This document shows, piece after piece, positions 29,363-41,601 of a stretch of 64,000 nt of DNA. The stretch comes from Pseudomonas wenzhouensis (GTDB taxonomy: Bacteria; Pseudomonadota; Gammaproteobacteria; Pseudomonadales; Pseudomonadaceae). The stretch is taken from contig NZ_CP072610.1 of assembly GCF_021029445.1 (NCBI RefSeq), forward strand, positions 930,001 through 994,000, read 5' to 3'. How positions within the stretch are numbered: position 1 is the first letter of the stretch; the number at the start of each line of letters is the position of its first letter. Under the pieces are notes generated by a model. The model ran no database searches. It was not told where the DNA came from and saw only the letters and a program-made list of their open reading frames with translations. Position numbers and translations under genes: made by a program.

Positions 29363-30712
29363 GTGACCCTGATCGCTTCCGACCAGTTCCGCATCGTTGT
29401 CGGCCTCGGCAAGAGCGGCATGTCCCTGGTGCGCTTCCTGGCGCAGCAGGGCGTGCGCTTCGCCGTGGCCGATACGCGCGCGAACCCGCCGGAGCTGGAG
29501 ACGCTCAAGCGTGACTACCCGCAGGTGGAAGTGCGTTGTGGCGAGCTGGACGTGGAGTTCCTCTGCCGCGCCTCGGAGCTGTACGTGAGCCCGGGCCTGG
29601 CCGTGGCCACTCCGGCGTTGGCGGCAGCGGCTGCGCGCGGGGTGAAGCTGTCCGGCGATATCGACCTGTTCGCCCGTCACGCCAAGGCGCCGATCATCGC
29701 CATCACCGGCTCCAACGCCAAGAGCACCGTCACCACCCTGGTCGGCGAGATGGCGGCCGCCGCCGGTAAGCGTGTCGCCGTGGGCGGCAACCTCGGTACG
29801 CCGGCACTGGATCTGCTGGCGGACGACGTCGAGCTGTACGTGCTGGAGCTGTCCAGCTTCCAGCTGGAAACCACCGATCAGCTCAATGCCGAAGTGGCCA
29901 CCTGTCTGAACATCAGCGAAGACCACATGGATCGCTACAGCGGGCTGCCGGCCTATCACCTGGCCAAGCACCGGATTTTCCGTGGCGCCCGCCAGGTGGT
30001 GATCAACCGCGACGACGCGCTGTCGCGCCCTTTGATTGCAGATCAGGTGACCTGCTGGGAATTCGGCCTGGGCAAACCAGATTTCAAACGCTTCGGTCTG
30101 CTCGAAGAGAATGGCGAGAAATCCCTGGCGTTTCGCTTCGAGGCGCTGCTGCCGGTGAGCGAACTGAAGATCCGTGGCGCGCACAACCAGTCCAACGCCC
30201 TGGCGGCGCTGGCGCTCGGTCATGCCGTGGGCCTGCCGATGGACGCCATGCTGGCCACCCTGCGCCAGTTCGCCGGGCTGCCGCATCGTTGCCAGTGGGT
30301 CGGTGAGCGCGCCGGTGTGAACTACTACGACGATTCCAAGGCCACCAATGTCGGCGCGGCGCTGGCGGCTATCGACGGCCTGGGTGGCGATATTGCCGGC
30401 AAGCTGGTGTTGATCGCCGGTGGCGATGGCAAGGGCGCCGACTTCTCCGCGCTCAAGGCGCCGGTGGCACGCTTCTGCCGCGCCGTGGTGCTGCTCGGTC
30501 GTGATGCCGAGCGCCTGGCCGAGGCCTTGGGTGATGCGGCGCCGCTGGTGCGCGTGCAAACCCTGGACGAGGCGGTGCAGCGCTGCAGCGAACTGGCCGA
30601 GGCGGGTGATGCCGTGCTGCTGTCGCCGGCCTGCGCCAGCCTGGATATGTTCAAGAACTTCGAAGAGCGCGGGCGTCTGTTCGCCCAGGCGGTGGGAGGT
30701 TTGTCATGTTGA
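29363..30712 (+). CDS. murD: UDP-N-acetylmuramoyl-L-alanine:D-glutamate ligase
   Basis: 449 residues from GTG 29363; a TTG at 29357 would add two residues. An N-terminal Rossmann-like domain (RIVVGLGKSGMSLVRFLA) is followed by the ATP loop AITGSNAKSTVTTLV (about 113-127) and YDDSKATNVGAALAAI in the central domain. The typical MurD ending LSPACASLDMFKNFEERG is present. It adds D-glutamate. It overlaps ftsW by 7 nt. Confidence 0.97.
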   Translation: MTLIASDQFRIVVGLGKSGMSLVRFLAQQGVRFAVADTRANPPELETLKRDYPQVEVRCGELDVEFLCRASELYVSPGLAVATPALAAAAARGVKLSGDIDLFARHAKAPIIAITGSNAKSTVTTLVGEMAAAAGKRVAVGGNLGTPALDLLADDVELYVLELSSFQLETTDQLNAEVATCLNISEDHMDRYSGLPAYHLAKHRIFRGARQVVINRDDALSRPLIADQVTCWEFGLGKPDFKRFGLLEENGEKSLAFRFEALLPVSELKIRGAHNQSNALAALALGHAVGLPMDAMLATLRQFAGLPHRCQWVGERAGVNYYDDSKATNVGAALAAIDGLGGDIAGKLVLIAGGDGKGADFSALKAPVARFCRAVVLLGRDAERLAEALGDAAPLVRVQTLDEAVQRCSELAEAGDAVLLSPACASLDMFKNFEERGRLFAQAVGGLSC

Positions 30713-31926
30713 CGGACTTCCTCCACGTTCGGCCTTCGCCGCTGCTCGGGCGCGGCTTCGATGTCGATTTCCCGATGCTGGCCGGCTGTCTCGCTCTGCT
30801 CGGCCTGGGCCTGGTGATGATCACCTCGGCTTCCTCGGAAGTGGCGGCGGCGCTGTCCGGTAATCCGCTGTACCACATGATTCGCCATCTGATTTACCTG
30901 GTCATCGGCCTGGGTGCTGCCGGTGTCGTGCTGATGATCCCGATGAGTTTCTGGCAGCGTTATGGCTGGATGCTCCTGCTGGCGGCGTTCGGTCTGCTGG
31001 TGTTGGTGCTGATCCCCGGTATCGGCCGCGAGGTCAACGGTGCGCGACGCTGGATCGGCTTCGGCGCGTTCAACGTGCAGCCGTCGGAAATCGCCAAGGT
31101 GTTCGTCGTGGTCTACCTGGCCGGTTATCTGGTGCGCCGTCAGGAAGAGGTGCGCGAGAGCTGGATGGGCTTCTTCAAACCCTTTGTGGTGTTGCTGCCG
31201 ATGGCCGGTCTGCTGCTGTTGGAGCCGGACTTCGGTGCCACCGTGGTGATGATGGGCTCGGCCATGGCCATGCTGTTCCTCGGCGGCGTCGGCATGCTGC
31301 GCTTCGGTTTGATGGTGGCGCTGGCGGTCGGTGCCGTGTTCGTTCTGGTACAGACCCAGGAATATCGCCTGCAGCGTCTGATCACCTTTACCGACCCCTG
31401 GGCCGATCAATATGGCGCTGGTTACCAACTGACCCAGGCGCTGATTGCCTTTGGTCGCGGTGAATGGTTTGGCGTTGGCCTGGGCAACAGCATCCAGAAG
31501 CAGTTCTACCTGCCGGAAGCGCACACCGACTTCGTTTTTTCGGTACTGGCCGAGGAGCTGGGGCTGGTCGGTGCGCTGACCACTTTGGGGCTGTTCGTTT
31601 TCGTCTGCGTGCGTGGTCTGTATATCGGCCTGTGGGCGGAAAAGGCCAAGCAGTTCTTCTCCGCCTACGTCGCCTATGGCCTGTCCTTCCTGTGGATCGG
31701 TCAGTTCCTGATCAATATCGGCGTGAACACCGGCCTGCTGCCGACCAAGGGGCTGACCCTGCCATTCCTCAGCTACGGCGGCTCGTCGCTGGTGATCTGC
31801 TGCGTCAGCCTGGCGCTGCTGCTGCGTATCGAATGGGAGCGGCGCAACGTGTTGGGTAACGAGGATATCGAGTTCAGCGAAGCGGATTTCGCCGAGCCGA
31901 GCAAGGAGGTCGCCCATGCGCGGTAA
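30706..31926 (+). CDS. ftsW: Septal peptidoglycan glycosyltransferase FtsW
   Basis: 406 residues, SEDS family, about ten membrane helices. Key blocks are RRWIGFGAFNVQPSEIAKV (about 112-130), LLEPDFGATVVMMG and LPEAHTDFVFSVLAEELGLVGAL. The C-terminal GLTLPFLSYGGSSLV is the SEDS signature. It polymerises glycan at the septum with FtsI. It overlaps murG by 11 nt. Confidence 0.98.
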   Translation: MLTDFLHVRPSPLLGRGFDVDFPMLAGCLALLGLGLVMITSASSEVAAALSGNPLYHMIRHLIYLVIGLGAAGVVLMIPMSFWQRYGWMLLLAAFGLLVLVLIPGIGREVNGARRWIGFGAFNVQPSEIAKVFVVVYLAGYLVRRQEEVRESWMGFFKPFVVLLPMAGLLLLEPDFGATVVMMGSAMAMLFLGGVGMLRFGLMVALAVGAVFVLVQTQEYRLQRLITFTDPWADQYGAGYQLTQALIAFGRGEWFGVGLGNSIQKQFYLPEAHTDFVFSVLAEELGLVGALTTLGLFVFVCVRGLYIGLWAEKAKQFFSAYVAYGLSFLWIGQFLINIGVNTGLLPTKGLTLPFLSYGGSSLVICCVSLALLLRIEWERRNVLGNEDIEFSEADFAEPSKEVAHAR

Positions 31927-32978
31927 TGTGCTGATCATGGCCGGCGGCACCGGCGGTCACGTATTCCCGGCGCTGGCCTGCGCGCGTGAATTCCAGGCAC
32001 GCGGTTACGCCGTGCACTGGCTGGGCACGCCGCGTGGCATCGAGAACGAGCTGGTGCCTCAGGCCGGTTTACCGCTGCATCTGATCAACGTCAGCGGCCT
32101 GCGTGGCAAGGGCAAGCTGTCCCTGCTCAAGGCGCCATTCCAGTTGCTGCGTTCGCTGCTGCAGGCGCGGCGTATCGTGCGTGAGCTGCAGCCGGTGTGC
32201 GTGCTGGGCATGGGCGGTTATGTCACCGGGCCTGGCGGCCTGGCTGCGCGCCTGGCTGGCGTGCCGTTGATCATCCATGAACAAAACGCCGTGGCCGGCA
32301 CTGCCAATCGCCTGCTGTCGCGTATTGCCACGCGCATCTGCGAAGCCTTCCCGAACACCTTCGCGGCTTCCGACAAGCGCCGCACCACCGGCAACCCGGT
32401 GCGTGAGGAGCTGTTCCTGGAAACCTCGCGCGAGCCGCTGGCCGGGCGCAAGCCGAAATTGCTGGTCCTCGGCGGCAGCCTGGGCGCCGAGCCGCTGAAC
32501 AAACTGCTGCCGGCGGCGCTGCAGCAAATCCCTGCCGAGTTGCGCCCACAGGTGTTCCACCAGGCCGGTAAACAACATGCCGAGATCACTGCGGAGCGTT
32601 ATCGCGAAGCTGCGGTCGAAGCCGAGGTCGCGCCGTTCATCAAGGATATGGCGCGCGCCTATGGCTGGGCCGATCTGGTGGTGTGCCGTGCCGGTGCGCT
32701 GACCGTCAGCGAGCTGGCCGCAGCCGGTCTGCCGTCGTTCCTGGTGCCGCTGCCGCACGCGATCGACGACCACCAGAGCCGCAATGCCGAATACCTGGCG
32801 AAGGAGGGCGCTGCCGTCCTGCTTGCGCAACATGCCACTGACGCGGCCACGCTTGCCGCGCAGCTTACCGAGGTTCTGATGCACCTGGAAAAACTCAACG
32901 TCATGGGCGCCACCGCGCGTCGCCTGGCCAAGCCTGATGCCACCCGCACGGTGGTCGACATTTGCCAGGAGGTGATGC

Positions 32979-32986
<8 letters not shown>
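31916..32986 (+). CDS. murG: UDP-GlcNAc:lipid I GlcNAc transferase
   Basis: 356 residues, peripheral inner-membrane GT-B enzyme that makes lipid [18 protein letters not shown] (about 6-21) is the first glycine-rich loop; the GMGGYVTGP and HEQNAVAG motifs follow. The C-terminal donor-binding part has [20 protein letters not shown] and [16 protein letters not shown]. It overlaps ftsW and murC by 11 and 8 nt. Confidence 0.98.
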
Positions 32987-35359
<2,373 letters not shown>

Positions 35360-35362
35360 GCG

Positions 35363-36229
35363 ATGAGCATCGCTCTGCGTCATCAGGACACGCTGAGGGC
35401 TCCGCTGCGCGGCAAGCCCGCGCCGCGTGGCGCCAGCCGTCTGGTGGCCAAGGAGCCGATGCGCCTGCGTTTGCCCAAGGCTGATTTCTCCTGGGTAGGC
35501 CGTTTGCTTTGGCCGTTGCTGCTGGTCGCTCTGGGTTTCGGCGCCTATGAAGGTGCGCAGCGTCTGCTGCCCTATGCCGACCGCCCGATTGCACGCATCA
35601 GCGTGCAGGGCGACCTGGCCTATATCAGCCAGCAGGCAGTGCAGCGGCGCATCGCGCCATTTATCGAGGCGAGTTTTTTCAGCGTCGATCTGCGCGGCAT
35701 GCGTGAAGAACTGGAGCGTATGCCCTGGATTGCCCATGCCGAAGTGCGTCGCGTCTGGCCGGATCAGATTGACGTACGCCTGGAAGAACAGCTGCCCATT
35801 GCTCGTTGGGGCGACGAGGCGCTGCTCAACAACCAGGGCCAGGCCTTCGCCCCGCAGGAGCTGGACAACTATCAGCACCTGCCGCAGCTCTATGGTCCTC
35901 AGCGTGCGCAGCCCAAGGTGATGCAGCAATACCAGATGCTCAGCCAGTTGCTGCGGCCGATGGGCTTTACCGTGGTCGGGCTGCAGTTGCGCGAGCGCGG
36001 CAGCTGGTTCCTCTCGGCCACCGAGAACGCCAGCGGCCAGCGCATCGACATCCTGCTGGGACGTGATCACGTGGTGGAAAAAATGCGTCGTTTCGCCGCC
36101 ATCTATGAGCGGGAACTGATCGATCAGAGCGCGAACATCGCGCGCATCGACCTGCGTTATGCCAACGGCCTGGCCGTGGCCTGGCGTGAGCCGGTGGAGC
36201 CGGCTGCGGCCGAGCAGAAAGTGAATTGA
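35363..36229 (+). CDS. ftsQ: Cell division protein FtsQ
   Basis: 288 residues, bitopic. A basic cytoplasmic N-terminus of about 45 residues precedes one membrane helix (about 47-70). The POTRA domain follows ([19 protein letters not shown]), and then the beta domain with [23 protein letters not shown]. It recruits FtsL/FtsB to the divisome. It begins 3 nt after ddlB and ends 15 nt before ftsA. Start ATG 35363. Confidence 0.96.
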   Translation: MSIALRHQDTLRAPLRGKPAPRGASRLVAKEPMRLRLPKADFSWVGRLLWPLLLVALGFGAYEGAQRLLPYADRPIARISVQGDLAYISQQAVQRRIAPFIEASFFSVDLRGMREELERMPWIAHAEVRRVWPDQIDVRLEEQLPIARWGDEALLNNQGQAFAPQELDNYQHLPQLYGPQRAQPKVMQQYQMLSQLLRPMGFTVVGLQLRERGSWFLSATENASGQRIDILLGRDHVVEKMRRFAAIYERELIDQSANIARIDLRYANGLAVAWREPVEPAAAEQKVN

Positions 36230-36244
36230 GGAGAGGCTGGACTA

Positions 36245-37492
36245 ATGAATAGCGCGCAGAGCGGCAAGATGATCGTTGGCCTGGACATCGGCACCTCCAA
36301 GGTGGTGGCGCTGGTGGGCGAGGTGACGGCCGACGGCCAGCTGGAAATCGTCGGCATCGGTACCCATCCGTCGCGCGGGCTGAAGAAGGGCGTGGTGGTC
36401 AATATCGAGTCCACCGTGGCTTCGATCCAGCGTGCCGTGGAAGAAGCGCAACTGATGGCCGGTTGCCGCATCCATTCGGCATTCGTTGGCGTGGCCGGCA
36501 ATCACATCCGCAGCCTGAACAGCCACGGCATCGTCGCCATCCGTGATCGTGAAGTGAGCCCGGCCGATATCGAGCGCGTGCTCGACGCCGCGCAGGCCGT
36601 GGCGATTCCGGCAGACCAGCGCGTGCTGCACACCCTGGCGCAGGATTACGTGATCGACAACCAGGAAGGCGTGCGCGAGCCGCTGGGCATGTCCGGCGTG
36701 CGCCTGGAAGCCAAGGTGCACGTGGTCACCTGCGCCGTGAATGCGGCGCAGAACATCGAGAAATGCGTGCGCCGCTGCGGCCTGGAAGTCGACGACATCA
36801 TCCTCGAACAGCTGGCCTCGGCCTATTCGGTACTGACCGAGGACGAGAAAGAGCTGGGCGTGTGCCTGGTGGACATCGGCGGTGGCACCACCGATATCGC
36901 CATCTTCACCGAAGGTGCGATTCGTCACACGGCGGTGATCCCGATTGCCGGTGATCAGGTCACCAACGATATCGCCATGGCCCTGCGTACGCCGACCCAG
37001 TACGCCGAGGAAATCAAGATTCGCTACGCCTGCGCCCTGGCCAAGCTGGCCGGTGCCGGTGAAACCATCAAGGTGCCGAGCGTCGGTGATCGTCCGCCGC
37101 GCGACCTGTCGCGCCAGTCCCTGGCCGAGGTGGTCGAGCCGCGCTACGACGAGCTGTTTACCCTGGTACAGGCCGAGCTGCGTCGCAGTGGCTACGAAGA
37201 TCTGATTCCGGCCGGGATCGTCATGACCGGCGGTACGGCGAAGATGGAAGGCGCGGTCGAACTGGCCGAGGAAATCTTTCATATGCCGGTACGCCTTGGT
37301 GTGCCGCATAGCGTCAAGGGCATGGGCGACGTCGTGCGCAACCCGATTTATTCCACCGGTGTGGGGCTGCTGATGTACGGGCTGCAGAAGCAGAACGACG
37401 GCATTTCCATGTCGGTGGGCAGTCCTTATCAGGACGAGAGCAAACCCCCGGTACTCGAACGCATCAAGCGTTGGGTACAAGGCAATTTCTGA
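36245..37492 (+). CDS. ftsA: Cell division protein FtsA
   Basis: 415 residues, actin-fold ATPase that ties FtsZ to the membrane. The phosphate-1 loop is GLDIGTSKVVALVGE (about 13-27). The second is LVDIGGGTTDIAIF (about 207-220), and GIVMTGGTAKMEG the adenosine-site loop. The C-terminal amphipathic helix VLERIKRWVQGNF is the membrane anchor. A good GAGGAG precedes ATG 36245. Confidence 0.98.
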   Translation: MNSAQSGKMIVGLDIGTSKVVALVGEVTADGQLEIVGIGTHPSRGLKKGVVVNIESTVASIQRAVEEAQLMAGCRIHSAFVGVAGNHIRSLNSHGIVAIRDREVSPADIERVLDAAQAVAIPADQRVLHTLAQDYVIDNQEGVREPLGMSGVRLEAKVHVVTCAVNAAQNIEKCVRRCGLEVDDIILEQLASAYSVLTEDEKELGVCLVDIGGGTTDIAIFTEGAIRHTAVIPIAGDQVTNDIAMALRTPTQYAEEIKIRYACALAKLAGAGETIKVPSVGDRPPRDLSRQSLAEVVEPRYDELFTLVQAELRRSGYEDLIPAGIVMTGGTAKMEGAVELAEEIFHMPVRLGVPHSVKGMGDVVRNPIYSTGVGLLMYGLQKQNDGISMSVGSPYQDESKPPVLERIKRWVQGNF

Positions 37493-37537
37493 ATTTTGCG
37501 GTAGGCGTTACACAACTAGAAAGGAAGGAGAGGGATC

Positions 37538-38731
37538 ATGTTCGAACTAGTAGACAACATTCCACAAAGCGCAGTGATCAAGGTCATTGGTGTCGGTGGT
37601 GGCGGCGGTAACGCAGTCAATCACATGGCCGTCAGCAACATCGAGGGCGTCGAGTTCATCTGCGCCAACACCGATGCGCAGGCGCTGAAGAACATCGGTG
37701 CGCGCACCGTGCTGCAGCTCGGCCCGGGCGTGACCAAGGGCCTGGGTGCTGGCGCCAATCCCGAAGTCGGTCGTCAGGCCGCGCTGGAAGACCGTGAGCG
37801 TATCGCCGAAGTGCTGGCCGGCACCGACATGGTGTTCATCACCACCGGTATGGGCGGTGGCACCGGTACCGGCGCTGCTCCGGTGATCGCCGAAGTGGCT
37901 AAGGAACTGGGTATCCTCACCGTGGCCGTGGTCACCCGTCCGTTCCCGTTCGAAGGCAAGAAGCGCATGGTCATCGCCGATGAAGGCATCCGTGCATTGG
38001 CCGAGAGCGTCGACTCGCTGATCACCATCCCCAACGAAAAACTGCTGACCATCCTCGGCAAGGACGCCAGCCTGCTGTCTGCCTTCGCCAAGGCTGACGA
38101 CGTACTGGCCGGTGCCGTACGCGGTATCTCCGACATCATCAAGCGTCCGGGCATGATCAACGTCGACTTCGCCGACGTGAAAACCGTGATGAGCGAAATG
38201 GGCATGGCCATGATGGGCACCGGCTGCGCCAGCGGTCCGAACCGTGCGCGTGAAGCGACCGAGGCGGCCATCCGCAACCCGCTGCTGGAAGACGTCAACC
38301 TGCAGGGCGCGCGCGGCATCCTGGTGAACATCACCGCAGGTCCCGATCTGTCGCTGGGTGAATACTCCGACGTGGGTAACATCATCGAGCAGTTCGCCTC
38401 CGATCAGGCCACCGTCAAGGTCGGCACCGTGATCGACGCCGACATGCGCGACGAACTGCACGTCACCGTGGTCGCTACCGGCCTGGGTGCGCGCATGGAA
38501 AAACCGGTCAAGGTGGTCGACAACACCGTACAGGTCGCCGTCACTCAGTCGGTTGCCCAGCAGCCTGCCGCGCCTGCGCGCAGCGAGCAGTCGGTCAACT
38601 ACAAGGACTACGAACGCCCGACCGTGCAGCGTCAGAGCCATGGCGGCGCGGCCACTGCAGCCAAGCTCAATACCCAGGACGATCTCGATTACCTGGATAT
38701 TCCGGCGTTCCTGCGTCGCCAGGCTGATTGA
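37538..38731 (+). CDS. ftsZ: Cell division GTPase FtsZ
   Basis: 397 residues, tubulin homologue that forms the Z-ring. The N-terminal GVGGGGGNAVNHM precedes the tubulin signature GGGTGTGAAPV (about 106-116). NVDFADVKTVM carries the catalytic T7-loop aspartates. A variable linker (about 320-380) leads to the C-terminal peptide LDYLDIPAFLRRQAD, the docking site for FtsA, ZipA and ZapE-type partners. The Shine-Dalgarno AAGGAAGGAGAG before ATG 37538 is the strongest in the cluster, fitting the high FtsZ demand. Confidence 0.99.
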   Translation: MFELVDNIPQSAVIKVIGVGGGGGNAVNHMAVSNIEGVEFICANTDAQALKNIGARTVLQLGPGVTKGLGAGANPEVGRQAALEDRERIAEVLAGTDMVFITTGMGGGTGTGAAPVIAEVAKELGILTVAVVTRPFPFEGKKRMVIADEGIRALAESVDSLITIPNEKLLTILGKDASLLSAFAKADDVLAGAVRGISDIIKRPGMINVDFADVKTVMSEMGMAMMGTGCASGPNRAREATEAAIRNPLLEDVNLQGARGILVNITAGPDLSLGEYSDVGNIIEQFASDQATVKVGTVIDADMRDELHVTVVATGLGARMEKPVKVVDNTVQVAVTQSVAQQPAAPARSEQSVNYKDYERPTVQRQSHGGAATAAKLNTQDDLDYLDIPAFLRRQAD

Positions 38732-38824
38732 TGGAATTTATCAGGAGTATATGGGTGATTGGTGTTCAGCAAAGGTCGGTTCTGCTATTATTTCCGACCA
38801 TTGTTGAAAACAGTTCGCAACTAG

Positions 38825-39754
<930 letters not shown>

Positions 39755-39781
39755 ACCTACTCTCTTTCCTGCTTCAATTTT

Positions 39782-39806
39782 AGGCCACCTTCGGGTGGCC
39801 TTTTTT
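39782..39806 (+). terminator. Terminator of the dcw cluster / lpxC
   Basis: Perfect 8-bp stem AGGCCACC / GGTGGCCT with a TTCG tetraloop and a T6 run, 27 nt after the lpxC stop. Confidence 0.95.
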
Positions 39807-39908
39807 ATGTCTTGCTGCAGCCATGGCGTGCTGCGTTGAGACGGTTCTCCGGCGACGTTTTTCTGCTGGTCGTGCCCGGATGACCTTTGCCGACGAACGG
39901 ACGAGGCG

Positions 39909-40364
39909 TCATTCGTCCTTGCGAGTGTGGCTGGCCAGGCGCTCAAGTGCGGCGCGTAGTCTGGGGTCGCTGATGCCTTCGGCGGTGGCCTGGATGCTAT
40001 GTGCGGCGCTGTCGGAGAGGTGCAAGGTGCGACCTGCTGCGCGATTCTGGCCACCTTGAGGTTGCACCTTGAATATGATTTTCGTTAAGGTCGCGAACTC
40101 TTCAAGCGCCTGCAGCTGTCGTTGCAATCTTCGTTGCTGGTAACGCAGGCGTGTTGCCCAGTGGCCGTCGGTCACGATCAACAACAGACAGCCGTCGCGC
40201 CAGGACGCTACATGACAGTGCTCCCGGGCTGCGGGCTGTAGCTGGCTATCGACAAGACGCTGTAGGTGAACAAGGCGTTGTGCCTGGCTGAACAGCGCTT
40301 TCAGGGGCTTTGCTTCGCGCAGCAGCTTAGCGGGTGCCTGGGCCGGCAAGGGACGAAACGTCAT
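39909..40364 (-). CDS. dciA: DciA-type protein (DUF721)
   Basis: 151 residues from ATG 40364; the open frame extends to 40472 without family-like sequence. The DUF721 core includes LHRL-like QRLVHLQRLVDSQL and CHVASWRDGCLLLIVTDGHWATRLRYQQRRLQRQL. DciA is the ancestral loader/operator of the replicative helicase DnaB in bacteria without DnaC, such as Pseudomonas; the role is transferred. It is divergent from the M23 peptidase and convergent with lpxC. Confidence 0.88.
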   Translation of the reverse strand: MTFRPLPAQAPAKLLREAKPLKALFSQAQRLVHLQRLVDSQLQPAAREHCHVASWRDGCLLLIVTDGHWATRLRYQQRRLQRQLQALEEFATLTKIIFKVQPQGGQNRAAGRTLHLSDSAAHSIQATAEGISDPRLRAALERLASHTRKDE

Positions 40365-40442
40365 GGCGGGAAGCCTTAAGTTGCAGAGCCGACATGGTAG
40401 CAGAGCGTGCTGCCGGCCTGTGCTTTGTGAAAAGGGGAAACC

Positions 40443-41363
40443 ATGCACATCATTTTGCTCAACAGTCGCCATGGTTCAGCGCGAACGATCCATTTGAACC
40501 TGCGCTGGCTGCTGCTATCGGTTGTTGTGTTGCTGGCTCTGAGCCTTGGTGCCGGTGCCGCGCTGGGTGCCAGGTGGCTGACCGCCGAACCAGTGGTCGA
40601 TGCCTCGCTGGCCAAGGCGCTCGATCAACAGCGCGAACAGGTTGGCGCCGTACGCCAGGATGCGCAGCGTCAGCTCGATGCCTTCGCCGTTCACGTTGCC
40701 GAGTTGCAGGCGCGCCTTACCCGGCTCGATGCCCTGGGTGAGCGTCTTACCGAGTTGGCGGAGCTGGATGCCGGCGAGTTCGACTTCTCACTCGGTGTAG
40801 GCCAGGGCGGTGCAGAGGATGCGCTGGGCGCTTCGGCGTATGCGCCGCCGCCTTTCATGAGTGCGCTCGATGAGCTGGCGTTGCGCGTGGACAGTCGCGA
40901 GCAGCAGCTTGAAGTGCTCGAGCAATTGCTGGGTGAGCGCCGTCTGAATGAGGCCGAAACCCTCTCCGGTCGTCCGGTTTTGCAAGGTTATGTGTCGTCA
41001 CCCTTTGGTCGTCGTGTGCACCCCTTGACCGGTCGCGCCAGTGTTCACAAGGGCATCGACTTCGCCGCCAAGCCTGGTAGCGACGTAGTCGCGGTGGCGG
41101 CTGGTGTGGTGACCTTCTCCGGGAAGAAGAGTGGTTACGGCAATACCGTGGAAGTCAGCCATGCCGATGGCTACGTCACGCTCTATGCGCACAACCAGAG
41201 CAATACCGTGCAGATCGGTGATCTGGTGCAGCGTGGCCAGACCATTGCCAAGGTCGGTCGCAGTGGGCGCTCCACCGGTTATCACGTGCATTTCGAGGTC
41301 AGCAAGGAGGGGCGTCAGGTCAATCCGGCCCTGTACATCGCGCGGGCCAGCGGCGTCGAGTAA
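40443..41363 (+). CDS. M23 family metallopeptidase, membrane-anchored
   Basis: 306 residues. A short basic N-terminus precedes one membrane helix (about 20-42, LRWLLLSVVVLLALSLGAGAA). A coiled-coil stretch (about 50-165) leads to a LytM/M23 domain: VHKGIDFAAKPGSDVVAVAAG supplies the first His/Asp zinc ligands and GYHVHFEV the catalytic His and last ligand. All ligands look intact, so it is probably an active endopeptidase on peptidoglycan rather than an EnvC/NlpD-type activator. It is immediately upstream of secA on the same strand. Start ATG 40443 has AAGGGGAAA upstream. Confidence 0.92.
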   Translation: MHIILLNSRHGSARTIHLNLRWLLLSVVVLLALSLGAGAALGARWLTAEPVVDASLAKALDQQREQVGAVRQDAQRQLDAFAVHVAELQARLTRLDALGERLTELAELDAGEFDFSLGVGQGGAEDALGASAYAPPPFMSALDELALRVDSREQQLEVLEQLLGERRLNEAETLSGRPVLQGYVSSPFGRRVHPLTGRASVHKGIDFAAKPGSDVVAVAAGVVTFSGKKSGYGNTVEVSHADGYVTLYAHNQSNTVQIGDLVQRGQTIAKVGRSGRSTGYHVHFEVSKEGRQVNPALYIARASGVE

Positions 41364-41601
41364 ACAGGTCGCTTTCGCCTCGCCCTTGTATTGCCGGCAT
41401 TGACCCTCATATAAGGTTTCACGTCGCGCTCCCGGCCTGCCGGGTGGCGCGGTCTGCAACACACGCGGCAGCAATGGGCTGACAACGTCACTTTCCTCCC
41501 TGGGTTTTCCGGGTAGAATGCCCCCTTCGTCTGTAGCCATGCTGGCTGCCATGTCGCGGTTTGCGCCGACCTCCATCCATTCGCCGGAAGATCCTGTCGA
41601 T

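Noticed and set aside
28208..30559. 783-residue open frame on the minus strand opposite mraY and murD
   Set aside because: Histidine/glutamine-rich shadow of GC-rich plus-strand codons; it covers two unmistakable Mur genes and has no domain-like pattern.
41364..41601. SecM-like arrest peptide upstream of secA
   Set aside because: No ORF with a signal peptide and an FxxxxWIxxxxGIRAGP-type end; only an in-frame extension of secA itself.
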